This document shows positions 1 through 9,901 of a DNA stretch of 64,000 nt, piece by piece. Within the stretch, counting starts at the first letter, position 1; each line of letters starts with the position of its first letter. Location: NCBI GenBank assembly GCA_963281255.1, contig OY725488.1, positions 10,265,524 through 10,329,523 on the forward strand, in the 5' to 3' direction. A model generated the notes under the pieces. The model ran no database searches, had not been told where the DNA came from, and was given only the letters and a program-made list of their open reading frames with translations. Position numbers and translations under genes: made by a program. Source of the DNA: Aphrocallistes beatrix (taxonomy: Eukaryota; Porifera; Hexactinellida; Sceptrulophora; Aphrocallistidae).

Positions 1-75
1 AATCGAGTGTATCTACAATTCGTACCAACTTTAGTTATATCAAAACCTTGTTTGGAAACCAAACATATAGTACAG

Positions 76-1154
76 TCAGCTCGATCGCATAGACTTGTTT
101 TTAAGAAGATCGCAAGTAATTTTGCAACCATGAAAATAGTATTCAATTAATTCTGTATTGCCATGCCTCAGAGTTTTCATGTAAGCAATCAGTTTGTCTT
201 GAGCTCCTTCGGGACAGATTTTTAAAATGGCTGTAATAGGTGGACATGCTCCTTTGGTTGGATTCCATTTCTCTTGGAATTTAGAATCAACGAGTTGGTA
301 GTCTTCATGCTCCTGCTCCAACTCTAGCACTCCGAACTCTAGAAGAGTATAAATAGAAATTATTCCTTAATAATAATCTGGATGGGAAAGCTGAATAAAA
401 CCGAATGGAATAAGGTTGAATCAAATTCATGACTGGAATAAGGCCGAATATTCAACACTGGAAAAAGGTCGAATTTTCATTTTGGATCTAGAGGAAGAAT
501 GGTTTTTAATTTGTGAACTAAATAATGGAGGGTCGATTGGGAGCATCACTTGGTTTGTTGGGAAACAGGGAGATTTTAAGGGTTTTGACATGGAATATTT
601 TGAAAATTTGCCTGGTGGTGTTTTTAGGAAAAATGTATATTCAACTTGTTTGTCACTTATTTATTTCAGTATTACGTACATATTACTCGACTCATCCAGT
701 TGTGAAAATTCGGCCTTATTCAGGATTGACAATTCGGCCTTATTCCAATCTCATTTTCGGCCTTATTCCAGTTTGAAAATTCGGCCTTATTCAGTCAACT
801 CAGCTGGATTGATAGACACAAGGAATATCTTATTTCATTGCCAGTTCTGACTCGATTATGTTCTGCGTTTGTAAACTCACTTCTGTAGTGCTGAGCAGCA
901 CATGTCTGTCCACAAAAGTCGAAGAACTTCTTTTTCATATCGTAAAACTTTTTCTTCCCGCAGGAAGGACAACGCTCGCCTTTGCCATACTGGGGAAATT
1001 TGGTAAAATCTCCATCGTAGCAGTTCTGACACAATTTGTAAACTGGATCGACATCGATTCCTTTGCATTTGATGCAAATATTAGCTACATTTTGTCCACA
1101 AGTGTAGCAGATCTGACTGTTGATGCGAGATGTATTAACTAAATAAGAATACAA
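76..1154 (-). CDS. Zinc-ribbon plus PARP-like ADP-ribosyltransferase-fold gene, two exons seen, partial
   Basis: Two minus-strand exons, 1154-881 and 338-76, join in frame. The first ends before a GTGAGT donor at 880, the second follows a TTCTAG acceptor ending at 339, and the split codon (A+AG) reads Lys. Exon 1 is Cys-rich: CYTC, CIKC, CQNC and CPSC pairs, then FCGQTC, suggesting zinc-ribbon or treble-clef modules. Exon 2 carries KFQEKWNPTKG and EYYFHGCKITCDLL, resembling the start of PARP-type folds (the H-G motif) that follow such zinc ribbons in some fungal and invertebrate proteins. The rest of a PARP fold is missing, so the gene probably continues past the left edge; a weak donor lies just before the stop at 76. 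The 5' end is also uncertain: a pyrimidine-rich tract ending TTATTTAG overlaps the first codons, so the Met at 1154 may be intronic and a further upstream exon may exist. Function not assigned beyond the fold. Confidence 0.5.
391..800. mobile_element. Iteron-bearing MITE, copy 1
   Basis: The left end has four variants of GAATAAGGCCGAAT (about 393, 408, 436, 461). The right end has four inverted copies of ATTCGGCCTTATTC whose CGG cores start at 711, 735, 758 and 782, a regular spacing of about 24 bp. The middle is AT-rich without a credible gene. A second copy at 44338-44690 shares the middle and both iteron clusters. It lies inside the intron of the PARP-like gene. No transposase is encoded, so it is a non-autonomous DNA element of unknown superfamily. 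Confidence 0.75.
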
Positions 1155-1391
1155 GAAAGGATAAATATATCTGAATATGAACAGTGTTATAGCCTGTTTT
1201 CCTACTTACAAATATGAAATAAAAATCCATAAAAGTCAGAGTCAATATAAGATTAGCCTAGAAAGGATGACAATGCAGAATAGACTTTAATTCATAACTA
1301 ACAGGGTTGTCGTAGGAATGGGAATACCCACATATTCCAATATTGGATGGGAATGGGATGCCTTTAAGCCAGAAGAATAATTTTATACAAA

Positions 1392-1530
1392 ACAAGCGCG
1401 CTTCGCTTGCTTGCGCTGCGCGGCTTGCGGACACTGCATGTCCGCAGAGTCGCCCTGCGGGCGCCTGGAGTTACTCAATCTAAACTATCTTTGGATTTTT
1501 TTCGTTTATATATATATTGTAAACAAAGGA
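1392..1530 (+). repeat. GC-rich multi-hairpin dispersed repeat, copy 1
   Basis: Starts ACAAGCGCGCTTCGCTTGC. It then holds three short palindromes: AAGCGCGCTT; GCGGACA...TGTCCGC (7-bp arms, 5-nt loop, 1427-1445); and CGCCC TGC GGGCG (1451-1463). It runs on into GGAGTTACTCAATCT and a TATATA/TTGTAAACAAA tail. Other full or partial copies are at 17758-17905, 17913-17979, 18685-18714 (reverse), 21035-21103 (reverse), 24441-24474 and 45272-45350. It is far richer in GC than its surroundings and carries no coding signal. Confidence 0.8.
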
Positions 1531-1765
1531 CAACGAATAATTTATCATACCGATCTGAAAATATGATATTCGAACTCTACACCCCTAAAAACCCCATGTC
1601 AACTGTTGGAAGCTAGTTTCTAGCCTATTTTTGTCAATTGTTTACTTTATGTATCTATTGTAAACAAAAGTAAACAAATTATTTATCACATCGATCTGAA
1701 AATATGATATTCGAAATCTACACCCCTAAAAACCTCATGTCAACTGTTGGAAGCTAGTTTCTAGC
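1519..1765 (+). repeat. Tandem duplication, about 142-bp unit
   Basis: Two consecutive units begin GTAAACAAA (1519 and about 1660). Both contain CGATCTGAAAATATGATATT, CTACACCCCTAAAAACC and GTTGGAAGCTAGTTTCTAGC with few differences. The first unit is continuous with the tail of the GC-rich hairpin element, so the tail rather than the hairpin was duplicated. Confidence 0.8.
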
Positions 1766-2622
1766 ATAATTTTCAAAATTCGTCAAATCGTGTGAAAAAT
1801 GTATATAAAGGTGTGAAAATATAGAAATAACCTTTTTAACTGCTATACACTATAATATATAATTGAGACATTCATGAAACTTAGTGCTTTGAAGTATTAA
1901 TTACAATTACAGCCTACAATATTGTCGTATAATGATTTCTAATGTGAGAGTGAAGCCGTACATACATAGTATTGTCTAGAAAAGGTGTGAAAAATGGTTT
2001 TCCATTTTTTTTGCAGAGGTGTTAAAATTTCGCTTAGATCTTAGAACTTAATCGTAGATTCATCATTTGACACCTACATGCCAATTTTCGTATCTCTACG
2101 ACTTGCCAATTCTTCAATCAATTCGAACAAACAAAACAAAAATCCTAGCATTTTAATATATAAGATAATTTTTTAGCAAATCATCCAAGAATCTTAAGAC
2201 TTTTTCCAGAAAATAAATAATTTACTCAAGAAGGCTTCTACTGATTGTAAAATTAATTTCGGAATTTCTCCCAGAATTATGCTCAGATTTCGAATAATTT
2301 CCCACTTCAAGATTGCTTCAATTGTGTAAGCTATTGTTGCTCATAATAGTGTTCCAGTCTCTACTTAGTGTCAATACCCCGCATATAGAGATAGGCTCCT
2401 ATGTAAAATGATAAAAATAAACTCGAGAACTTCAACTCATAGAAATGCTTAGCGGTTGGACTGTATCACTGGTTTGTATACGATTATAGTGTCATACAAC
2501 TCAAAGTTATGGATGATATATAGTCTTATCAACATAAACCCTAGATGCGCCCCTGTCAATGGTCAAAATGAGCTAAATAAATTATCACGATTCAGGATAA
2601 TAGACATTCCAATGTAGATTTC

Positions 2623-3087
2623 CTAGAATACCTCAAAAAGCTTATAAGTTGTAATGACTAGTTTACCTTCCTCCCTGGAGTCAACTTGTCCGATCCTAAT
2701 TTTTCCCATCGTATTCAGTCTCCTTTCCAGCTCACCATCCCACTCCAGCTCTACAAGCCTCATTTCACCGTCAGTTGCCCCCAGACTCACTTCAAGCTCT
2801 CTAATGCGGTTATTTAGTGGAGCGATGCTTAACTCCAAAGCGGTGCAGTTCTCCTTTCCTTTCAGGGCGGACATGAGAATCTCTTTTGAGGCAGAGAGCT
2901 GTTGGATTTCTTCCCTAATCTCCACTCTTCCATAGCTTGTTACCAGCTGATCCAGCTCTGACAGTAGAACAGATTCTCTCTCATTCAGGACTTGGTGAGA
3001 TTTAGAGAACTTCTTTCTGATATCTGTTCCTACTCTCTCCACCTGAGAATGGAATGATTCACTCTTAGATTCACTTGAACTGGCCAT
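2623..3087 (-). CDS. Coiled-coil protein of the MASS-type NHL family, NHL part absent
   Basis: 154 codons from ATG at 3087 (MASSSESKSESF...). It aligns without large gaps to the N-terminal coiled coil of the intact gene at 48035-49270: SQVERV, LLSELDQLV, EEIQQL, ALELSIAPLN and RIRELEVSLG are shared. Similarity stops after residue ~146 (TTYK), exactly where the intact gene continues into its propeller. A GAG|GTATTC donor-like site lies just before the stop, so this may be a first exon, but no downstream NHL exon is visible. Either a standalone coil protein or a truncated gene; the same end is seen in its neighbour at 3672, showing the loss preceded their duplication. Confidence 0.55.
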   Translation of the reverse strand: MASSSESKSESFHSQVERVGTDIRKKFSKSHQVLNERESVLLSELDQLVTSYGRVEIREEIQQLSASKEILMSALKGKENCTALELSIAPLNNRIRELEVSLGATDGEMRLVELEWDGELERRLNTMGKIRIGQVDSREEGKLVITTYKLFEVF

Positions 3088-3671
3088 AAAATAAATCTAA
3101 AAGATTATAAAATAACTCAAACTAACAATGCATTAATCAATTGAAAATCGCAGTATGACAAGCATTGTGATAAATAATTATATAGATATTTTTTATTGTG
3201 GTTCCACATAAAGGATGTCTATTAGTATCGTTGATGTACGTATAGGTTGAATAGGAAATATAATGTTTTGTGGAAATTTCATTTCTTCATATACAAATAT
3301 AGTATCATTTAATTATATACAACAGGATTAAGTGGATAATTGATTAGATAAATAGAACTTCACAGTTCACAATGAATTCCCACTGATACTACATGCGGAA
3401 ATACTCATATGTTTAAAGTCATTTCCATCCCCACGGCAAACTTGCATATCATCCAAGAATGAAAAGATTTTGATTCGAAAATAAAAGATTAAATAATTTA
3501 CACTGAAAAAGCTGATCATAGTAATTATTTCAGAATTTCTCCCCGAATTAGCTAAATAATTTCCTAGTATAGAGCGTAATTTTAATGGTGCGAGTTAGTG
3601 TTATCCATAAAAGTGTTTAAATAAATTAAAAAAGTTGTAAATATTCAGGATAACAGGCATACCAGAAAATG
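3088..3671. other. Intergenic between the two coil genes
   Basis: AT-rich; no gene seen. The part just left of 3672 (ATTCAGGATAACAGGCATACC) matches the corresponding flank left of 2623, showing that both genes and their 3' flanks derive from one tandem duplication. Confidence 0.6.
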
Positions 3672-4127
3672 TCAATTTCCTAGAATACCTGTATGCTTAC
3701 AAGTTGTATTGACAAGTTCCTCCTTCTCCCTGCAGTCCACTTGTAGAATGATCCTGATTCTCTCCATCTCATTCAGGCGGTTTTCTAGCTGAATACGTCC
3801 CATTTCACCGAAGTTATACCCCAGACTCACTTCCAGTTCTCTAATGCGGGCATTTAATGGAGAGATGCTTAACTCCAAAGCTTTGTGGTTTTCATTTCCT
3901 TTGAGTACAGATATGATGCTCTCTTTAGAGCTAGAGAGCTGTTGGATTTCTTCCCTAAACTCCACTCTTCTGTAGCTAGCCGCCAGTTGATCCAGCTCTG
4001 ACAATAGAATAGATTCTTTCTCATCCAGGATTTGGCGAGATTTAGAGAACTTATCTCTGATATCTGTTCTTACTTTCTCCACCTGAGAGAGGAATGCTTC
4101 TCTCTTAAATTCATTCGAACTGACCAT
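3672..4127 (-). CDS. Coiled-coil protein of the MASS-type NHL family, NHL part absent (second copy)
   Basis: The start was chosen by homology at ATG 4127 (MVSSNEFKREAFLSQVEKV); upstream in-frame codons have no homologue. The coil matches the neighbour at 2623 and the intact gene at 48035-49270 (LLSELDQLAASYRRVE, EEIQQLSSSKESI, RIRELEVSLG). Similarity ends at CKH, before the propeller. The next bases form CAG|GTATTC, a plausible donor matching GAG|GTATTC in the neighbour. No signal peptide or membrane segment is seen. Likely a cytosolic oligomerising coil if expressed; a gene relic is equally possible. Confidence 0.5.
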   Translation of the reverse strand: MVSSNEFKREAFLSQVEKVRTDIRDKFSKSRQILDEKESILLSELDQLAASYRRVEFREEIQQLSSSKESIISVLKGNENHKALELSISPLNARIRELEVSLGYNFGEMGRIQLENRLNEMERIRIILQVDCREKEELVNTTCKHTGILGN

Positions 4128-4658
4128 AAATAAATCTAACATATTATAATAACTCAAATTATGCTTACTGTCTACAGAAAACCTGTTTCAACTCAAAGAT
4201 ATCCTCAGTGGTGATGCGAGCGACAGTATTTCATTATCATTATCTCATTGTTTGATAGTAGATTAAAGATTTTATAGATGCAATTATAAGTCTCAAATGA
4301 CCCTATTAATAGTAAAACCAGCATTCGCACTGAAATATATTTTTGCAAATACGTCAATCTCTGAGTCATAAGCTGATAGATTCATTATAATCAGCTCGAA
4401 TTATCTACGATATAATTATGGTTTGTCCTTTGTAGACAAGTACTATTCGATTTGCCTCGAAATATTTTAAGAATTCAAGAAATAGCGTTTCGGTGGGATA
4501 CTTTTGAAAAATCTGATCTTAAACGCAGAATAGTTCATAATATAGAAGTCAAGATTTGGAAACTACCTGGGGTAGTGCCCGTTCCCAGAATTATAAACTT
4601 GGTGACTAAGGTAACCCGCATTAGGCTAACTCAAACTTGGACTACCATCTATTTTATG

Positions 4659-4732
4659 GTGAGGACGGGCATGCCTAATTTACGGGACGGGATGCTATCC
4701 CGTCCCGTAAATTAGGCATGCCCAGTGAGGAC
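4659..4732. mobile_element. 57-bp foldback element with 8-bp target-site duplication
   Basis: Perfect 27-bp arms (4667-4693 and 4697-4723; GGGCATGCCTAATTTACGGG onward) are separated by 3 nt. The flanks GTGAGGAC (4659-4666) and GTGAGGAC (4725-4732) form an 8-bp direct repeat, the length made by hAT-type transposases. Related, more complex copies are at 15155-15272 and 20588-20641. Confidence 0.85.
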
Positions 4733-5149
4733 TAGCGATATTGACTGTATAACCCAATCAATAGTAGAAATTCTCTGCACCTGAAACATTATGTAATACT
4801 GATTGCCATATTGACAATAAAGACATACTCGTATATTGCTGTAACTAAAGATTGATGCTCAGTTATAGTTATATGAAAGTATTCTTTTTAAATCTTTCAA
4901 ATCAATTAATTAAGCCATGGTAAGAATAATCTTATTCTTTATCCGTTGTTTCTACACAATAAGACTCTATGCATACTTCTCTCATCATACAGCAGAATCA
5001 AGTTTCAACACAGTTTTTGGTAATTATTCCATAGTTCCATCTTACGTAACAATTTATTTACCCTTCTTTATCCTAGATCTAAGCTGTATTAATCTATCAA
5101 TCTCAATTTCGAATATATAAAAATCCAAATCACTTTAAGTGCAGAGATA

Positions 5150-5830
5150 TTCATACGGGAGACATTTCTGAGAATCAGAACCAAGGCTAGTTTGTGAAAA
5201 AATAGTCGGGGGTGGAGGTAAAGTTAGAAAAAGCATCTTCAAAATCTCTTCCGACCCACTGATGTTGGGAATTGAGGGAAAGAATGTTAGATCGGAGCTG
5301 TCATAGTATTTGTATCCCGAACAAATGAGCTATGATTGAGAAATAAAGTATAAGACAAAACCCTATATCATTATTCTAATCAGGAGTGTGAACTTGGGAT
5401 CCGTGTGGCCAGAATAGGACTCTAGATTGGTAGGGCCAATTCAGACAAATTGTGTAAGGAATTATATAATGAGATAATAGCACTCTAGAAATTATTGGTA
5501 GAGCGATGGCCTCAAAACTCTACCTGAGCCTATGCTATCATACTGATCATTTTCTAAACTGTACTGTATGCTTTCAACAGTACATAACAGGGATATACAG
5601 ACAAGTGTTTATGAACTGTAAATGGAATAAATAAACGACAAATACTTGTATTTCCAAAAATTTGATCGAGCGGATGGAGAAATATTTCCGACATTGTATT
5701 TACAATCAATGATAGATAAGCATTGATAAAATATAAATAAGATAACAACATTATAAAAATCCGAACGAATATAAGTTGTTTCGATTGTTTGAAATATGTC
5801 AATTTTAGGTTTTGACTTTTGATCTATTTC
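5150..5830. repeat. Relic of a coil-NHL gene 3' flank
   Basis: Shares several blocks in order with 12200-12800, the 3' flank of an NHL gene: GAACAAATGAGCTATGATTG, ATAATGAGATAATAGCACTC and CAGACAAGTGTTTATGAACTG-like blocks. A shorter similar block is near 38090-38180. The adjoining NHL coding sequence is missing here, so this marks an old duplication whose gene was lost. Confidence 0.6.
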
Positions 5831-6843
5831 TCCCATTAAACTTTCAAGCTCTCAGCAGGGGTACGGGGTACGTACGCGAATCCCTAGGGGTAATGTTTTT
5901 CGAGGGGTATGCTGAACCAACTTTCAATATCTACTCTAGTCTATAGTAATTCTGTACTTCTAATTCGAGACCTGTCAAAAGTAAACCGTGATAGCTTTTG
6001 AGGAAAGAGATGACAGAATTCTTTGAGCGCAACGACCGAGCAAAATAGAGAGTCTTTTGTGTCATGTTGTCAGATAATGCATGGATTATTAGACTCACTT
6101 ACTTAGAAGATATTTTCTCACGCTTAAATTTACTGAACAAGTCACTTGACGGAAAGTTCACAACTGTAGTTGATTTCATTGGTGAAAAAGTTGGGCTTAT
6201 GAGGAAATAAAGTCAAGGACAGAAATCTCTACATGTTTGAAAATCTCACAACTCTTCTCGAGGGAGGAGAAGAAATGAAAAATGAGTTCTATAATTACCT
6301 CAAAAGGAGAATAATGCATTAAACAGACCACTTGTACAATGATAAGCATGCATATAACATGTTAAGTTGTAACCTACCACCATAATTAATTTCAATATTC
6401 ATCTGGCATTATAGATTAACGAGAATATGATCAGTATTTGTAAGTAGAGAAATTATATATGCACTTGTGCTACTCTATGCATAGCTATACTTTCACATAG
6501 ACATTAACGCATCCATAAGCAGCAGATTGCAGAGCCAATGTTAAATTACAGCTCGACTTAGGTAGGCTTATAAATTAGATCAAACTGGCCTCTTATCTGC
6601 AACATCTTGTCATGCTAATTATATTTTACTGTTTATAGTATTAATTTGTAAAATTAAGGCGCATACGATAATACAACTTATTTGGGAAAATATTAATTAA
6701 AAACTAATCTGATCTGGTTATGGGAAAGCAGAGATGAACCATTCATCATTTTTGTTGCCGCCTAAATTATTTTATTTGAAATTCGACCAGCAGCCTGAGT
6801 GGTTCTATCACAATTAATAGATAACTATATCATTAATAAAGTA

Positions 6844-7233
6844 CAGTGGAACCTGTATATAACGGCCACCCAAGGGACTGGACAAAATTGTCCAGTATAC
6901 GCAAGTGACCGTTATATACAGGACACTGTCTTAATCCCCGAAAGGTATCAACGTAGTGCAATAAATATCAAGTTTTCAGAAATCCATTACTTGAAGTAAT
7001 TATATGAAACTTGTTTATCGTTCGTAACAGGTCCTGTAATAAACATATAAAAATGTGAAAAAGGTGATGGCCGTTATACACAGTTTTAGGGTCAGTAAGG
7101 GACTACAAACGGGTGGCCGCGGGTCGCGTTGAGCAGGTGACCGCTATATACAGGTTCAATATTATGGAATTTCGGACGGGAATGTTCATTGGTTACCGCT
7201 ATAGACAGGTGACCGTTATAGTAGGTTCGACTG
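6844..7233. mobile_element. TA-flanked pogo/Tigger-like MITE
   Basis: 390 bp flanked by TA (6842-6843 and 7234-7235). Termini are CAGTGGAACCTGTATATAAC and the inverse ending AGGTTCGACTG, typical of the pogo/Tigger group. Copies of GTGACCGTTATATACAG recur inside (about 6902, 7066, 7136, 7191). No transposase. Confidence 0.75.
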
Positions 7234-7528
7234 TATATACAGACACAGAAATGCTCTAATTTAGGTCCACTTTATGTCAAACAAGGCCGTAGACACCAAG
7301 TGTGAAGTGCTCCGTTTGGAACTAAAAAGGGGTGAGGTTGGCATTGGAACGACTGGAATGGGGCTATGGCGTAGCAAAACTCAAACTCGATCGGATCTAT
7401 CGGTGTAGAAAAGATCAATGATCCAAAGTTCAAAGTAGGTTATTAAAATTAATAGCCAGTTTTAAGCTGTAATATTTCAGTACACTACCCCATTGCTCGG
7501 AGAATTGATATATTTGTATCATATTAGC

Positions 7529-9901
7529 ATGAATTGGGTGGCAGTGAAAAGAGAGGACAATAACTTCTCAATTCATTCTCAGCGTTTGCTGCCTCTTTTG
7601 GACTTGTGCATCTTATCCTTCTCAAATATGGTCAGGAATTCCTACAAGCTTAAACCAGACTATGCCACTCCTCACAGCCGTTACGGAATTTCAGACATAG
7701 TCTCCTATTTCAGATCATTCTTCCAGCTCTCTATTTCTACAGAGTCTGTTCTGCCTTATTGGATTTCAGATCTTCTCTACAATCACGCTTTTCAAGATGA
7801 GGATTGTCCGATGGATTTCATTCAACAATTCTTCTCTGATAAAATATGTTCTCTTTCAAAAGTAACGCTTGGTAGTTGGAGTGTAGATTATACATTTTCT
7901 AGGATAATTCACCTCAAATCGTGCACTTTGTCAACGATCGATTTCTCCAGGAATCTTAACGTTTCTGACAATATCCTTGAAGAGCTAGTCGGATCTAAAG
8001 TTTGTCAATCCCTAAAAACCTTGAAACTTCAAGGCTGTACGAAATTCCATCGCGTCTCAACTCTCTTTTGTATCACGAACCTAGTCGAGTTAGATTTGAG
8101 TGAGAATAATTCTCTCATTTGGGGAGACACAAGTTGTCTAGGAACGCTAGCCTTAATCCTGTCTTCTTTAAAGGATTTGCAGATACTAGACCTTCACTTC
8201 ACTAATTTCTTCGCTGATTGTTCGATCCAAAATGTGGATCTTTCATTCGATGCCTTAAAAGATGTTAAGCTACAAGAACTATACCTATACATGATCCCTA
8301 TAGACGCAAAATCATATCCAGTTATTGGTGGTGCCAAAATATATCCTATAATTAATTTTATCTCAAAGCTCAGCTCCCTCACTCACCTTGATATATCCAG
8401 TTGGCCGTTACTCGATGAGATACTAGGTAAACTCTTAACAGCTCTCAGTAAGAATCTGACATTTTTCGGACTCTATAACACCACAATCACAGATAAGAAG
8501 GCGGGACTCATGCTACATTCTGAAGAGATTACAGGGTTATGCGAAGAGAAATATCTGATTTCCACTGTGGCCCGTTATTATAAAAGTAACAGCTTTTACT
8601 TGAAAAGGCTGTTCTCACACATATTTAACAACATAAGGAATAAATCTGTTGTTTACTCTGAAGATATTTCATTGAGATTGATCCCTTTAGTGTTGGACGC
8701 ATTGGACCACTATATAGCTCTACTACCTCCCTCACAATATCCCCCTTCATCCTGGAACGAGCTAGGACTAATGCTTAGTTGTACTGCCTGTCTGTGTGAA
8801 TTGGAATACTCTATTTGTGGAAAAATTAATCATTCAATGATTCGTCGTTTCATAGAGACTTCCATCACACTATTGCATAGGATTGGAGTGGATGAGATAA
8901 ACTTACTGAACGTAGGTCAGCTCGTGGTTAATGCCTGTGAGATGCTCTTACTGTACTCGGGCATTCTTTTCAAACAGTTCAAACAGTCACATCAGACAAT
9001 GTATTACGTGCTCTCCAAGTTCATTTTAGGTGTAGTAGAAAAAGTATGCGATTACCCCATTCACTCCAGCATGGGAGGATTTCTCCCTCTCATTCTGGAC
9101 AGAACACTACGCATCTTTGACACGATATTATTTGGAATGGATATCGTGCAGAAGGCATACATTGGGATAGATCTAAGGGGAGTAGACATCCTAATGCGGC
9201 TCATCGATTGGAAAATAACACACAACTTGATAGATGAAGACCTATCCCATGCTGGTGATGCGCTCATGACAATCACATACCTATGTCTCCCAAATTGTCT
9301 GAGACTAAGCAAGCGAGACTATAGGGAACTATTGGTTCGTATTGTAAAGGAAAACTCCGAAAATAAAAAATTGATCCGTCCGATAATGGCCTGCATTGAG
9401 AACATTGCAGAGTTCTGTCTTCAAGATGAGTCAGCAGTTGTTTCCAGTCAGCTGCTAGCTCCAGTAGTCACCGTGTTACAGAAACACACCAAGTACAACC
9501 AAGATGCAATCTCGTGTGCCATTGCATTCACTGCTTACTTCGCGATGGGACATGAGAAGTGGGGCTGGGAGGAGAGTGGGGGAGAGGCACTATCTCTAGC
9601 CGTTGAGGTGATTCGTCAACTAGATTATCGCATTGCTAGAACTGTGCAGTACAATACACTGGATTTCTTAGTGGAATGCTTGGAAGCAAAAGACAAACGA
9701 ATTCTGCTGTGTTCCTTATGGATTATCTGTAATTTGGTGTACAAAAAACCCGAGTACTACCTAGATCTTCTGAGTGAAAAAGCCATTAAGACGATACAGG
9801 GCATTTTGTCTTTACACTCTAAAGATTCCATTTATCATAAGCTGTCCCAAGAAATCATAAGGTTGCTTGAAATCACTCGAAAATGTGCAGAATTCAAATA
9901 A
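7529..9901 (+). CDS. ZYG11/ZER1-like LRR-armadillo protein, copy 1 (intact)
   Basis: 790 residues from ATG 7529 (MNWVAVKRED...); the frame is open further upstream but lacks another ATG. Residues 22-31 (PLLDLCILSF) fit the elongin BC-box of ZYG11 proteins (human SLLDICLNFL). LRRs follow (LVELDLSENNSL, LQILDLHFTNF, LTHLDISSWPLL, about 130-330), then an all-helical armadillo-like half to the end with ENIAEFC and AFTAYFAMGHEKWGWEES. Animal ZYG11B/ZER1 are substrate receptors of CUL2-elongin ubiquitin ligases that bind N-terminal glycine. Counting without gaps from human ALWNL to NNIAE, pocket residues W522, N523 and D526 become Met, Thr and Tyr here (residues 580, 581, 584), while N567 and E570 are kept. 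Paralogues lie at 30475, 35279 and 39566. The stop codon overlaps an AATAAA. Family call fairly sure; ligand unknown. Confidence 0.85.
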   Translation: MNWVAVKREDNNFSIHSQRLLPLLDLCILSFSNMVRNSYKLKPDYATPHSRYGISDIVSYFRSFFQLSISTESVLPYWISDLLYNHAFQDEDCPMDFIQQFFSDKICSLSKVTLGSWSVDYTFSRIIHLKSCTLSTIDFSRNLNVSDNILEELVGSKVCQSLKTLKLQGCTKFHRVSTLFCITNLVELDLSENNSLIWGDTSCLGTLALILSSLKDLQILDLHFTNFFADCSIQNVDLSFDALKDVKLQELYLYMIPIDAKSYPVIGGAKIYPIINFISKLSSLTHLDISSWPLLDEILGKLLTALSKNLTFFGLYNTTITDKKAGLMLHSEEITGLCEEKYLISTVARYYKSNSFYLKRLFSHIFNNIRNKSVVYSEDISLRLIPLVLDALDHYIALLPPSQYPPSSWNELGLMLSCTACLCELEYSICGKINHSMIRRFIETSITLLHRIGVDEINLLNVGQLVVNACEMLLLYSGILFKQFKQSHQTMYYVLSKFILGVVEKVCDYPIHSSMGGFLPLILDRTLRIFDTILFGMDIVQKAYIGIDLRGVDILMRLIDWKITHNLIDEDLSHAGDALMTITYLCLPNCLRLSKRDYRELLVRIVKENSENKKLIRPIMACIENIAEFCLQDESAVVSSQLLAPVVTVLQKHTKYNQDAISCAIAFTAYFAMGHEKWGWEESGGEALSLAVEVIRQLDYRIARTVQYNTLDFLVECLEAKDKRILLCSLWIICNLVYKKPEYYLDLLSEKAIKTIQGILSLHSKDSIYHKLSQEIIRLLEITRKCAEFK

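Larger units (their letters stand above)
1155..2622. other. Intergenic, repeat-rich
   Basis: No gene seen. It holds a GC-rich hairpin element (1392-1530), a direct repeat of about 142 bp (1519-1765) and a dispersed AT-rich repeat (about 2085-2170). The last contains TATCTCTACGACTTGCCAAT and recurs near 18415, 54175 and, inverted, 60510. The remainder is AT-rich unique sequence. Confidence 0.6.
4128..6843. other. Long gene-free stretch
   Basis: No supported gene. It holds a foldback repeat with target-site duplication (4659-4732). 5150-5830 is homologous to the 3' flank of the coil-NHL gene at 12.2-12.8 kb, but the gene itself is absent. From about 6010 the sequence is the distal 5' flank of ZYG11-like copy 1 and matches 34.58 kb, 38.81 kb and 42.61 kb (shared ATTACCTCAAAAGGAGAATA). 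Confidence 0.6.

Noticed and set aside
416-850. Open frames of 80-144 codons in the first kilobase, plus strand
   Set aside because: They lie in the iteron MITE and intron of the minus-strand gene and translate repeat motifs.
4452-4715. 87-codon frame on the plus strand
   Set aside because: Its end is the foldback element and the rest matches no family I know.
7493-7528. Upstream in-frame extension of the ZYG11-like genes (LLGELIYLY...)
   Set aside because: Open in copies 1, 3 and 4 but without an ATG, and the nearby acceptor-like AG is not conserved. Start set at MNWVAV.
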